This document shows positions 22,774 to 35,000 of a stretch of DNA of 46,420 bases, one piece after another. Origin of the DNA: Gonium pectorale. Its lineage: Eukaryota > Chlorophyta > Chlorophyceae > Chlamydomonadales > Volvocaceae. The notes beneath the pieces are model-generated. The model saw nothing but the letters and a program-made list of their open reading frames with translations, made no database searches and was not told the origin of the DNA. Within the stretch, counting starts at the first letter, position 1; each line of letters opens with the position of its first letter. The translations under genes were made by a program, and so were the position numbers. Where the stretch lies: the NCBI GenBank assembly GCA_001584585.1, contig LSYV01000164.1, positions 9,749 through 56,168 of the forward strand, read 5' to 3'.

Positions 22774-25700
22774 TCACGCCACCGTGGTGGCTGCCGCAGC
22801 CGCGGTGACCCCCCCGGACGCCGCGGCGCGCGGCTTCTTGGCCTGCCGCTCATTGCAGGTAGGGCAGGTGAAGTGGTCCTCCCTCAGCACGTTCTGGGCG
22901 AGCCGCAAGCACTGCGGGTGGTACCTGCAAGCGGCGCAGGGGCGCACCAGCCGTGAAAGCCTGAAGCCGACCGCTGATGCCCGCAAACCGCAAGCTCCCG
23001 CTCGAGTGTCCTCCCGCGCTCCTGGAGACGGTCCACACGCGGCTCCTTGCTGCTGCCTATCTATCCCAACTGGTGCACTGCCAGGGCGCCCAATTCCTCC
23101 GACCTCACCAAGGTATCCCGCCCCGCCCCCTCCACCGCTCACCACTCCTCGCACGAGTCGCACATGACCATCGGCCGGTCCGGGTTGTACGGCAGCTCGC
23201 ACAGGCAGTACCTTCGGAGGACGGAGGGCCGGAGAGACAGCATCGGCGTGTATGGAGCCGTGGGGCAGTGGCGGCTGGAGGGCGTTGGTGACGGCGGGGC
23301 GCAGGGACCCGGAGCAGCACCGCCCAAGGCTCCCAATGCGGCTGCGTGCCGCCCCAGGCATTGCGTACGCAACCGACCAGCGGCGCCGACCCGACGTGCC
23401 AACTCTAAACACACCGCCTCCACTGCCTTACATCCCTTGCTTCCCGACCCCGCCCAAGAATAACCCGGCGGCGCATCCCTGTGTATGGTGGTCTGGTGCC
23501 CGGCTCGCCACCCTCCACCGGTGGTTGCCACAGAGGCACTGCTCCGTCGGCACGTGCAGCCCAAACCGCAGCCCCGGTGCCATACACCCGTCCCCTCCCC
23601 TACAGAGAACGCCTTCCAACCTTCACCCCCCCACACACACTGCTGTGCCTGTTCCACCCCGCCCCCGCCCCTCCACCTACACGGGCACCCGGTCAGGGTC
23701 GAACTGCTTCTTGGACGCAAAGTACTTGAAGCGGCAGTAGAAGTCCGCCTCGGTGCGCTCGCGGAGCATCTGGGACGCGGGCGGAGGAACAGGGGGGAGG
23801 CGACAGGGGGACGCATTGCCAGGGAGCCTGGGTTAGGGCCCGGGTTAGGGCCTGGGTTAGGGCCTGGACCTGGGTGAGTGCATCGACGCGCTTCGTCGGC
23901 ACGGTGGCTCTTTGAATACACTCCTCCCAGCCTGCCCCAAATAAGCAAGCCCCAGCCAGTCGGATCCCTTGCGCCGGGGGTTTGACATTAAAAAAGAGAA
24001 CCAGAAACGGGGAAGGCAGCCTCTACGGACATGGACATTGGGCGGGTGTGGCTGACATGGACCCTAAGGGCGGAGCTGCACGGCTGCTGATGTGCGGTTA
24101 CAAGAGTTCCTTGTTACGCTTTGAATGCCTAGCATCCCCGAATGACCAGCGTCCCCGAATGACCAGCGTCCCCGAATGACCAGCATCCCCCCCTTCACGA
24201 GCGGTACACGCCTCGCCCCGCCGCGCCATCGCCAACGCTGAAGAGATGTCGCCCCACCCCACCACGCCGCTCGCCCTGGAAAGAAGTTAAACAGAGACAG
24301 GAATGGCCCCGCCCCGCCCACGACCCAAGTACACCGTACTTGCCTCGTACTTTTCGATGTCGTGCACGGTGCAGCGGCCCAGAATGGCCGCCAGCGGGGC
24401 CTTGTCCTGGTGGTCGGACGCAAACACCTCGGCCTCGCCGTGGAAGGCCTGCGGGGCGGGTGTGAGAGCGGGCCACAAGGGCGGGAGGGCGGGCAAAGGG
24501 GTGGAGAGGGCGGGATCCGGGGTGACAAGTCCGGAACCGGGGAGACTGCAGCCTGATAGGGACGGCCGGCTGCCGAAACGCGATGCAGGCTGCCAACACC
24601 GCGTCCTCGCAGTAGTGCTCCCTTCGGGGAAGAGGGGATGTATGGGGCCCTAACTGGAGCGGGTGGTGCACAGAGGGAATGCGCTTGCGGGGCTTAGGGG
24701 CCACGGGCGCGAGGCGGAGCGTGGGGAGTTGAGAGACTGGGAAATGACGGGGGCGAGGACGGGAGCAACAGAAATAGGAGCAGCGTGTCCACGCGAACTT
24801 TGGGCGCATGCCTCCTTGTTGCCCAGCCGCCCAGACAGGAGCGAGGGGAGGGGGGTTGAAGGGGACTGGGTATGGACAACGACGAGCAGGGCGCCAGCAG
24901 CGCTTGCCACGTCCCCGGGGGGAGGGGTGGCTGGTGCCTGAGGCAGGAGCGGGCGCGGGGGGGGGGGCGGCGCGGAGGACGGAGGACGGAGGCGCAGACG
25001 AATCGCCACGGAGGCGGGCGGACGGCGTGGGTTGGACTGCGCGTTGGCGCCAGCAGGCCTCCCACAGGACGGCTGCAACGCAGAAGCCACTGCCCTACAC
25101 ACCGTACAACAGCGCCGTACGACAGCCGCACCTTGCGTCCGCCGATGGCCTCCTCCGGCCGGTAGAACCACGTCACCTCCAGCTCCACGTCCTTCGGGTC
25201 CGAACTCAGCGCCACGAACTTGTTGATCTTCGCAATCTGCGGGTCGGGGCCGACCGGGGGTTGGCACAGGCTCATGGGGGCATTGGGGTCTTGGGCACGT
25301 GACCGGGAACACGGCCGAGAATGCGCAAAGCTCGGCTCTGCAGCATGGGCGCCGCCGGCATGGCCGTATCGGAGCAGCACGCCCCCCCCTGCAAGCTGGC
25401 GGGCTGCAGCGCAGGCGCCCCCCCCCACCCACGCTGCCCACGCCGCTGTCGACACAGGATAACTGGTGCTGCTGGACATGGCACGTATGCGGCAGCCCGA
25501 ACTCGCTGTGGCGTCCTCCTCGCGCCACCACTTCCCCCCGAGCGAGCCGCTTTCTCTGCAGATTTCCCTTTTTTCCCGCTGCTGCCGTTTCACGTCACGA
25601 GGTTGGGCGGGCGGGGGCCCTGGCGCCGGCCGCTCCCGGGCCATGGCACCATGCAACCTCCGCCTCACGGCCCCAATGGCTCGAAACATAGGGCCCGAGG

Positions 25701-26010
25701 ATGCTCGGGCAACACTCGATGCCCCACAAGGGCGCCTGGCACCACCTCCCAGCGCCCCCTTCCTGTGAGTCCCCTGGTGGCCGGCCAACCCGTCTTTACC
25801 GCCCACAGACACCCGCGCCCCCCGTGGGAGTGGCGCCACCCGCGCCTCGCTCCCCGTCCTGTCACTCACATATGCAGGCGCCTGCGCGTCGGGGTTAATG
25901 AGCACGGTGTCCCCCGTCCGGTACTCCACGCCATCGTGTACCGCTGAGGGCAGCTCCTTCCGCTTGCCATCATGTACCGCAGCGGACAGATCCTTTCGTT
26001 TTCCCTTCAT
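22774..26010 (-). CDS. EBS/SHL-type BAH-PHD chromatin reader, 219 aa, 6 exons
   Basis: Exons: 25870-26010, 25132-25236, 24344-24448, 23681-23769, 23143-23211, 22774-22924. The BAH domain spans roughly residues 28-145 (VEYRTGDTVLINPDAQAPAY, VTWFYRPEEAIGGRK, AFHGEAEVFASDHQDKAPLA, RCTVHDIEKYE, FYCRFKYFASKKQFDPDR). A PHD finger follows, YCLCELPYNPDRPMVMCDSC and then EEW-YHPQC and HFTCPTC, with Cys4-His-Cys3 spacing. Length and order match plant EARLY BOLTING IN SHORT DAYS and SHORT LIFE, which read histone H3 methylation (H3K27me3 by BAH, H3K4me by PHD) and repress genes. A nuclear role here is inferred from the family. The third intron needs a GC donor (GAG|GCAAGT at 24343-24342). The N-terminal leader contains a duplicated AVHDGKRKEL-like motif. 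Confidence 0.9.
23827..23874. repeat. 12-bp tandem repeat with TTAGGG words, intron of EBS/SHL gene
   Basis: Four units of CCTGGGTTAGGG type, with the last unit diverged, in the intron upstream of exon 4 of the BAH-PHD gene. Confidence 0.8.
24131..24190. repeat. 17-bp tandem repeat in the GC-AG intron of the EBS/SHL gene
   Basis: Three full units of AGC(A/G)TCCCCGAATGACC and a partial fourth. It is non-coding. Confidence 0.85.
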
Positions 26011-26441
26011 TGCGCTTTCATCTGGCGCGAGCAGCGGTTTGTAAAACTATGCTGGGGGGAGCCGAGGGCACGATAGGTTGGGTTAAGCGTGTCGCAATTG
26101 CACAAGTGAAGCGTCTGCGCTACGGCTAGTTTAGGGGACGCGAATGAGAGTCGCGACAGACGGATGCCCGTGTCAAACACTAAAAACCCTCGCGGAGGAG
26201 CGAAATTGATTCCTAAGTGCTAGTGACAGCCCTGCAGACAGGGGGAGCCCTCAGTGCCAGTGCATAGGTTCCGCATTCTCGTCGTACGGCTAGGTGGTGG
26301 TTCCGTTGCGGTCATCTGGTTGGTGCGGTCGTGTGATCGCGAAGTCTTCATCAGAACAAAGGGCGATGCTGTAGCTGTGAGAGCCTACGACCCGCATCCC
26401 CCAGAAGAGATCGCCGCTACACGCTTGCGGGAGTACAAGCA
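26011..26441. promoter_or_regulatory. Divergent promoter region between EBS/SHL and OST3/6
   Basis: 431 bp separate the two start codons of oppositely transcribed genes, so both promoters and 5' UTRs must lie here or overlap. No TATA box or named motif was assigned. The GC content is visibly lower in parts than in the flanking exons. Confidence 0.55.
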
Positions 26442-29400
26442 ATGAGGGGCCTGCCGCTAGCTTTGCTGGTGCTCCTGGTGCCTGTTCTCGGAGCTCTGGC
26501 CACGCCGGTGAGGAGCAGGTTGGGGTGAGCGGAATGGACCGTCATGCTGAGCCCCGCCCTGCGACTCCAAGCGTACCAGCAATGAGGGAGAGGAGGGGTC
26601 GTGTGTCGGACCCGTGCGGGAAGGGCGGGGGGGGGCCGCCCGGGGCCGGCGGGCCGTCCCCATTCGCCAGTGCCCCGGTTGTTGTGGCGGCCTGGATGTG
26701 CTTGTAATGTCTGCGACAGCTGCACTCAACCCTCCGGCTCCATGCTCCTGAGACCTCAGATCCCTTGCGAGACCGACCTTACGGCACACCCTCCTAACTG
26801 TGCTTGCCGCCTCGCGGGCCTGTGAGCACGCGTCGTCCCGGATCGGACCTCCGGCGCCCTCACCCCGCGCCCCGTTCGCCCTCGACCTGCGCCCCGCTCG
26901 CCCCGCATGCCCGCAGGATGTGGAGGAGCTGGCGGCCATCCGTGACGGCAGCCGGGACCGGGTCATCGGCCTCACGGACGACCTGCTGAGCCGCTTCCTG
27001 ATGGGGCGCAAGCGGCCGTACGCCGTCGCCATCTTCTTCACAGCCGCGTCGGTGAGGCCCCCCGGGATGGTTGGGACAGCGGGCGCGAGGGCGGAGGCGG
27101 GGAGGCGGAGACGGGGTGTAGGTCGGCGCAGTTGTGCAGATCGGCGCAGTTGTGCACACGAGGGGGGGGTGTCGTGCACACGAGCCGTGTTGCGGGACTG
27201 GGCGGGGGGCGGGGGCGCGGGCAGGGACGCTGCGATGCGGCGGCACCGTTGTTTCGGGCGCATGGGCCCTGGGAGGCGGGTCACCGGCGCTCTGGCTCCG
27301 GGGCGCGGGCCGGCATGGGGATCGGGCCGTGGCGCAGTGCGCGCAGTGCGGCTGTGAGGCGTGGGGTAGCCATGAGCCGGTGGAGGGGGGTAAGGGTCGG
27401 TGTGTTAAAGGCGGAGCCCCTGCGTCAGGAGAGTGGGGTGGGGGTGGGGGTGGGTGCGGGGGGCATCACTCCTGGAGCATCGTGTTGAGGCTGTGACGGG
27501 GGGATGGGTCGGGAGTGAGCGGAAGGGAGGGGCGCCAACGGTTCACTGCAGTTGGTGGGGCGGTACCCGGCGCCTAGGGCTGATGGTCGCTGGCCGGGTT
27601 GGAGGCCTCGCCGGCTCCGGTGACCGGCCCCAAGTTGGACACAGAGCAGGCGGCGGGCCGTTTCCCAGCCAGGTGGCGACCGTGGGCTGGGGGCCCCGCA
27701 CGGGGGGGGGGGCGGCGCGGGGGGGCGGGAGCGCCCGCACTCTTCTTCACCTTCCCCGTTCCGCCGCTGAGGCGTGCAGCGCGGTGTTGGGCGGTGTTGT
27801 GCGTTGGGCGGGTGGTGGCGGCCGATGGGGCGTTGCTGGAGCTCTCATGTCGGTGGGGACGCGCAGGCGGCGCGCGCTTTGAAACGGCGGCGGCCGGGAC
27901 TCGCGGGCGGAGGTTACGGGGAACTATAAAAGGGGTGGCGCACCGCGCTGGCGGCGCCCTGCGTGGGCTAGCTGGACGCGGCGCGCAGGGGTATGGATTC
28001 CCGTGGCGGCATGTGTCGTACTGTGAACGCGGTTGGGCCAGCCCTGCCCTCCGCAGTCACCCCTCTCCCCTTGCCCGCTCCCTCTATGGAGTGGAGTCCC
28101 AAATGCACGAGCCCCGTTCGGGCCGCTTGTACCTTAAGACCGCCGCGAGCCCGCTACTGCCAACTGGTTGGCCCCTGGGCCCGTTTCTTTCCCAGGAGAA
28201 TGCTGAATAAACGAAAGCCAGCCTGGTCTATCAAGGCTACGTTCTCACGCCTCCCTGTTTGCTCTTGGGCCTCCTGGGCCAGGTGGTCGAGTCCAACCCC
28301 AACCTGCACCTGGAGGACCTGCGCGCCGAGTTCGGCCTGGCCGCCAGGGCGGTGGCGCAGGGCCCCGACGCCGACAAGCTGTTCTTCTTCGAGGCGGCGC
28401 TGGAGACGTCGCAGCGGCCGTTCGCGATGCTGCAGGTAAGAGAGGGGAGGGGCCGGGGGCGGCGGACGCGGGAGGGGGAGGAGCTCGGGCGCATGTTGTC
28501 TTTGGGGGGAGAAGCCGAGAAGTCTGGGGGCGAAGCCGAGGATGAGCCGGGGCCGGGGCATGGCGGCGGGCGAGGAGGCGCTGGCGAGGGCCTCCCCGCA
28601 GCTGGGGTATGCGCGACAGGAGCTGAGTTTGTACGAGCTGAAGGAGGTGTCATGTATGGGCCGGAGGAGGGGGAGGTTGTAGGACATGAATGCTATCAGG
28701 GCGCAGGGGCTTTACCTAGCGGATATTGGAATGAGCATTTTAACATCCGGCGGGAGTAGGAGGGGCAGGCTGGGCGGATTGGGGCAAAGAGGCAATGGCT
28801 AGGCCACTATTGGGTTTGCCCACGGTACGCGCCAACAAGCGAACACGCGTCGTGTGGGCGAGGGGGCAGCCGCATTTGGGCTGACAGGGGTGCGCCAAGC
28901 GAAGACGCGTCAGGGAGGGCTAGGTTCACGTCGCGGGCGAGAGGGGGGGAGGTGGTATGGCAGCCGACCGGGCGATGGAGAGGCCAGAGTGGCCGACCAA
29001 GCGGCCAGCCTTGCACCCGGGTTGCAAGTGTACGAAACAGCATGCCGTCCGAGCGCCATGGCCCCGTCCCCAGCCCGCCCGCCCCCCCTAACCCCCGTTT
29101 CCCTTCTTCATGACCCCTTAACCCCCGCCGACACCCTCCGGGAGCCGGCGACGCGAAGGCAAGAAACGGCTTGGCCGCCGGACGGGTGAACGCAGCTGGC
29201 ATCCAGTTTTCTCTATCCAACCCTGTCTCTTCTACCACCACCACCCCCAAAACCACACTCTGTTGGCCCTTCCTATCGAACTAGCTTTCATAGGCTTCCA
29301 TCACCCTTCCCTTCCCACCCACCCTCGCACCCCCGCCCGACCGCCCGACCGACCACGCAGGTCAACGCGCTGCCCGCGGTGGTCCGCATCTCGCCCGACA

Positions 29401-30995
29401 CGGCCGTCACCCAGGCGACCGTGGAGATCCCCAAGTCCGACAAGATGCTCCCCGAGACGGTGGGCACTCGCGACTACCCCTGGCCCGCCGAGACCTTCCT
29501 GGACTTCCTGGCCGCCCGGCACGGCGTAGCGGCGGCGCCCGTGGACCGCCCCTCCATCTACAAGAGCCCGCTGTTCCCCGTGTTTGTGCTGGGCGGCGTG
29601 CTGGCGGTGGCGTACCTGGCGTACCAGGTGGGGCCGCGGGGGTGGGCGGGTGGGGTGGGGGGGCGCAGGTGTTGTGTGTGAATGTGTGCCTGTTGGGGTG
29701 GGGGTGGAGGTTGGAGGGGGTCGCAGCGTGCATCTGGGCGAGGGGGAGGAGGAGGGGGAGAGGGCGTTGGCGGCCGTGTGTCGGGCATGTCACGTCACGC
29801 ATGTGGCTGTTGGGGGGGGGGCGATACACACCAGGAAGGCCGGCAGGGAGACCGACAGGCTGGGCCTGGGCGGAGGCGCGGGATGAGGCACGGGTCTGTG
29901 GGTGCGACCATGAGAGCCCACACCGCCGCCCGGCACTGCTCCCCACTCCCGCTGCTGCCCACTGCCCTCCCTCCCCCCAAGCGGTTCGGGCTAATAAACC
30001 CCTCAAACCGCCCAGGCCATGTGGTCCATAAGTGTGATGGGCCACCGGGAGTTGCGGCATCGGGCGAAGGAACATCGGGAGCCCTGGCCCCTCCTTTCCA
30101 TCCTCAGCGCTCAGCCAGTTGTTTCGACGGTCGGAAGAGGAATGCGCCCAAGGGCGTCTCTCCTGGGGATGCCTTCCAACCCTCTACCCCACCCCACCCC
30201 ACGGGCGAACGCGGCTGGCGACCAGTTTTCTCTATCAAATCTGTTTCTTTCACACACACACCCAGCGGCACGCGTCCCGACCCCTTGCCCTTCTTCACTA
30301 CCCCCGCCCTCCCCACCCCACCCCACCCCCCCACACACACAACCTCTCCTGCAGGTGTACGCCAGGGGCCTGCTGCGGCACACTCTGCCGTGGGCAGTGG
30401 TGTCGCTGGCGGTGTTCTGGTTCTCGACCAGCGGCGGCATGTACAACATCATCCGCGGGGTGCCTTTCTTCACCAGGGACAGGAACGGAAACCTGCAGGT
30501 GCGGAGTGCGGGTCGGGCTAGGGCGCGGCCAGGAGGGGTCAAAAGGCGGGTGCAGGTGGGAGAGCCGGGGCAAGGGCCCTGGGCGGTGGTTGGGGGATCG
30601 AGGCGCTTCAGCGGCTGCAGGGCGGCAGGCGGGGGCTAAGGGGCAGCCGGGATCTCTTGGGGGGGCCGCAAAGTGATCTGTTGAGTCTTGAGTGCCCCGT
30701 GCGAGGCCAGCAATCCCTCCGTCCTCTCCTCCTCGCCCTCACCCCGCGCCCCCCGCAGTTCTTCCTGACCAGCCGTCGCGGCCAGCTGGGTGCTGAGGGC
30801 TTCATGCTGGGCAGCCTGTACATCCTGGTGGCGCTCAGCCTGGCGCTGGTCACCTACGTGGCGCCGCGGATCGCCAGCCGCGTCGGCCGCGAGGCGCTCA
30901 GCTACCTGGGAGCCGGGCTGGCCTTCTTTAGCCTCTACCAGACGTTCATTCTGTGGACCGCCAAGACGGGCTACAAGCACGTGTTCTACTTCTGA
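26442..30995 (+). CDS. OST3: Oligosaccharyltransferase complex subunit OST3/OST6, 333 aa, 6 exons
   Basis: Exons: 26442-26507, 26917-27051, 28283-28435, 29361-29627, 30355-30498, 30759-30995. All are phase 0 and end in TGA. Exon 1 is a signal peptide (MRGLPLALLVLLVPVLGALA). A lumenal thioredoxin-like domain follows: YAVAIFFTAAS, NPNLHLEDLRAEFGLAARA, LFFFEAALETSQRPFAML, VNALPAVVRISPD. Four membrane helices then lie at about residues 175-195, 205-225, 265-290 and 300-325. It matches plant OST3/6, the subunit that modulates N-glycosylation of nascent proteins in the ER. The CxxC redox motif of yeast and animal OST3/6 is absent, as I recall for plant members. Two introns share a 50-bp element. 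Confidence 0.92.
29182..29231. repeat. Intronic shared element, copy 1 (OST3/6 intron 3)
   Basis: ACGGGTGAACGCAGCTGGCA followed by TCCAGTTTTCTCTATCCAAC... aligns with 30201-30250 with about 43 of 51 positions identical by eye. It lies about 130 bp before the acceptor of exon 4. Confidence 0.7.
30201..30250. repeat. Intronic shared element, copy 2 (OST3/6 intron 4)
   Basis: ACGGGCGAACGCGGCTGGCG followed by ACCAGTTTTCTCTATCAAAT... is the partner of 29182-29231. It lies about 105 bp before the acceptor of exon 5. Confidence 0.7.
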
Positions 30996-32087
30996 GGGGA
31001 GGGAAGGAGGAGGGGAACAGAAATGAGGTTTGGGGTTGTTTGGCAGGGTGCAGGGGTCGGGGGGGGGGGCGCTCGTGTGCTTTGCGGAGGCTGTGGGTGG
31101 GGAGAAGAGGCGCGCGGCGGGCTGGGGTGGAGGCTGAGGCGGCAGCGCGGGCAGGCTGGCAGCCGAGGGCCGGATGGCAGGGGCGGGGCCGTGTGGCGGC
31201 TGGTCCCGCGCCATTGTTGATTGCAGAGTGTAGGCTTGCGGAGAGCGCTTGTGGGCTGGCCTGCACAGTGGCCGACGAGAGGCGAGCTGCACAGAGCGCG
31301 TGCACATGAGTTGTGTACGAGCATGTGTACGAGCGCATGCTCCAAGCTCCGGTGACCTGCAACCTGCGTCATCCATCTGCCGTGTCGTACATGTGCAAAC
31401 AAATGGCATGCTTTTACTCATGCTGGTGAAACTCGATCAGTCATGCTAAGATACCCCTCGCAGGCTTTCCTCATCCTCTCGCACGTTACAATCGCCAGCA
31501 AGATGACCGCGGCGGTTCCACTTGGCCGGCTCTCGCTACCGTCCTTGCGCGTGGTCCCGACTCATTCGGGTCCTATGCCGTCATTGCATTTCTTCACGGC
31601 TGCTCGCAACCGCCAGGCCATGCAAACCGAAACCCAGGGGCTCACGCCAAAGTCCGTCAAAGTCCCAGCGCCCGCGTTCAGGGCGCCACATGCACCACAG
31701 GCAGCAGCATGCCGACTAAGCGCATGGATGTACGGGTACGGGCTAACTAACCCTATGCTTGACAGCGCCTAATCGCAGCTGACCCACCCCCTGTTCCGCC
31801 CAACGCATGCCATCTTCATCCTCTCCCCGTCAATGGTCATTTCACGTGGCACCATGTACTTCGCCAGGGTCTACGCGTGGGGTCTACGTAGGGTCCAGTG
31901 TTGGCCGCTAGTACACAGTGATGTTAGGACACGACAACACACGATGCCAAGAGGCCACAGCGGCAGACGTTGCCGCATGGCATTTGCAGCCGGCGCCCAA
32001 AAGGTGCCTTTACTGCCCTGCTCCACATCCAGGGTCCAACACATGCGCCTCCTCCCTGGAGGGCGTTCGGCCGCTCTGCTGCCTCGT
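30996..32087. other. Convergent intergenic region between OST3/6 and TM9SF
   Basis: 1.1 kb between two stop codons of converging genes, so it holds both 3' UTRs. No additional gene recognised. Confidence 0.6.
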
Positions 32088-35000
32088 TCACTCGCACTTG
32101 ATGGCCCTGCAGAGCAGGGCGCGCGGGCGCAATGCAGTCATGTTAGCAATGCAGTCACATACTTTAAGACCGCCCCCGCTCCCGCTTCAAGAGAAACACC
32201 TGCGCGTCCGTGGCCGCTCTCCATCCTAAGTCCGGCCGGCTGTGTGCGAGGTAGGCCACAGCCCCGGCAGCCCCGGGGCGGACCGCACACAGCCGAGGGC
32301 ATCACCCGACCGCACGCACCCCGTGCCTGGCCCCACCTGTAGATGTGCCGCACAAACAGCAGCGACGCCCGGAAGCCGATGCAGCCGAGCATGAGGAAGA
32401 AGGCGTAGCAGACGACGGCATTGTAGCCGAAGAAGAATGACGTCTGCATGAAGCCGCTCATGTCGGAGCGCACAAAGTAGTAGTAGAAGCAGTAGCCGTA
32501 CACAAAGAGGCCGGTGGAGCCGCCGCACAGGAACGCGCGCCACCACCACCTGACCGCCAACGGGGCAGGGGACAAGGATTGAGGAATAGGAGAGGGGCAA
32601 GGGAGGGAGACCATAATGAAGCTGTGTAGGTGACGTGCAGTGGAATGCGAACCCCTGCAAGGAAGGTCGACAGGGGACAGCGTGAACATGCTCGTGGAGG
32701 CGGGACAAGGAAAACAAGATGTTGGGCCGCGCGCGTGTGTTGAGAAGGAAAACGCATACGACGACCGTAAGCGCGAATGTGATGGCGTCGTTGTAGGACC
32801 CAGCTCCAGTCGAAGGGGTGATGTCCCTGCATGTTAGGTCGGCGGCGACCACCACCGGAGCCCCCAATGCGGCCCCCAGTGCCGGCAGTGCTGATGGGCG
32901 CTCCGGCATCCACTCCCTATAAATAAATAAATTAAATTGTTACATTGGGCGTACACACCAACGTGTAGTTAAGGGAGTTCTCTCTGGGGTGACCCTTTGC
33001 AATGCCGTGCTGGGATGCGCCTAGTCTGGTCTACGTGCATCGCATGCTGGCTGGTGCATGTCTCCCGGCTCCCGGCCCACCCAGCCCCCCGCGCGCGTGT
33101 GTGCATGGCGTCCCCCGCCCCGCCCCAAGCCGCGGTGCGCCGCACCTGTGGTCCTCCACGGCCAGCTGGAAGTAGGTGAGCGCGACGGTGATGAAGGCGG
33201 TGACGATAATGAGGATGATGAAGACGATGAAGAGGATCGAATAGATGGTGTACACCTTGTGGCCCCAGATAGAGGCAAAGATGTAGTAGAGCTCGATGTA
33301 GATCGCGGAGAAGGGCAGGAAGCCGGCCATGAGCATCTGCGGCAGCGTGGTGCGGTACCAGGGCAGCGGAGGGATGTCGCGGGCGAACTTGGTGGTCCTG
33401 CGGGGGAGGAGGGCGGGGAGGGCGGGGCCGGGGTAGGTAGGGGGCGACAGGAAAATGCGTTGGAGCACGGCGGAACGAGGCAAGGACCCGGCCGACACGT
33501 ACACGAACGCTGCGACAGCCTTAAGCCTGCACCCACGCCGCCGCGTCCCACCTGCAGGGCGCGTTGAACTCGACCTTGGCGTTCTTGGCGGCGATGCCTC
33601 CCAGCACGGTGAGCGGGAAGGTGATGAGCGCCCACAGCAGGATGATGATGACGATGGTGCCAAACGGCAGCGCGGCGGTGGAGCGGTAGAAGATGGCGAC
33701 GGTGTTGAGGAAGGAGAAGACCACCAGCACGGGGCCGCAGAACAGCACGGTGCACAGCAGCACGTTGGACACCCAGTTGGTGCCGCCAAACATCTTGTAG
33801 TGCAGGCCGCTCACGTAGCCTGGGAGCGGCGAGAGAGGAGGAGGGGGGCCGGGGCGAGGAACAGGCAAGGAGTGTTGGGCTGAGGTCGTGTATTGGCCTC
33901 CCAAAAGCAGCTGTGTCCCAGTTGGGGGAGGGGAAACGGACCCGAAGTGGCTTAAGTGAGTGCGTGGCGCCACCAGGCGTTGGGCCCCAGGGCACAAGGC
34001 CAGCGCCACCGCTGACTTTCGACGATGCGCGGCGGTGTAACTTCGGCGGCCCGGCAGTGTAAACGTATCAGGCTTTGCAAGGTCCTCTCAGAATGCAGGT
34101 AGGTCTCCACTATTGTGACCATCCCCCATCCCCTCGCAAGACCTGCGCTCTGGCACGCCAAGATGGGCCTCCACCCCACCCCCGTGCTCCCAACCACCCC
34201 TTCCCCAAGCCGCACCGCTGTCCCTTCATCCCACGGGCGACAGGTGAGCCTCGCGCGGCGACCCACCCGAAATGCCGGCCGTGAGGGCGTACAGCACGAC
34301 GCAGGCGGACAGCAGGCCCCCGCGGTTGTAGGGGTAGAACACCCCCACCAGCGCCAGCGCGAAGATGCACATCGCCATGGTCAGCATCTGCGCGCCCACG
34401 CCCAGCATCGCGGAGAAGATATTGGACTGGGGCGGGAAGCGGAACACGTCGCCGTGCAGGTACTTCCAGCCCGTTTCCTCCTGCTCCTCGCCCATCTCGT
34501 CGTCGCGAGTGTACTTCATGAAGTCGTTCTTCAGCACACGCAGCAGGATGGTGGCCAGGAAGCCGGTCAGCAGCAGCACCGTCACGCACGAGTTGATGAT
34601 GGAGAACCAGTGAATCTGCGGGCCAGGCCGGGGGCAGGTAGGAGGGGTGAGGGTGCCGGGGGGGGGCGGGTCTGAAGACGCACGTAGCGAAGGAGTCGAT
34701 ACGTAAGGGAGGGAAATGAAGGACAACATGGAGGATAGATGCGCACCTCCACGGAAGGGGAGTGGGACACACAGCACGGGAACGGCGCTTTGCAGATACG
34801 GGCCGTGGGGTAGAAACAGCCTCAACAATTGTAAGGCGTGTTGCTGACAAGTGGTAAGCAGGGCGGGCATCCAGGACGCTGCCGTGTGAGTGGGTCTGGC
34901 GCCGAGACAGCTGTGTGCTGACAGGATCCTCAGCCACGTGGCACGCCGACGATTTCAAGACAGTGAACACTCTACGTGCAGTGACGGTCCCGCCATCTTG

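Noticed and set aside
23827..23874. Interstitial telomere remnant
   Set aside because: Only three TTAGGG words, embedded in a 12-mer unit within an intron; simple slippage explains it.
24694..26010. 438-codon minus-strand frame as one exon of the BAH-PHD protein
   Set aside because: Reads through introns; only 25870-26010 matches family sequence in this frame, and splicing gives a perfect-length 219-aa homologue.
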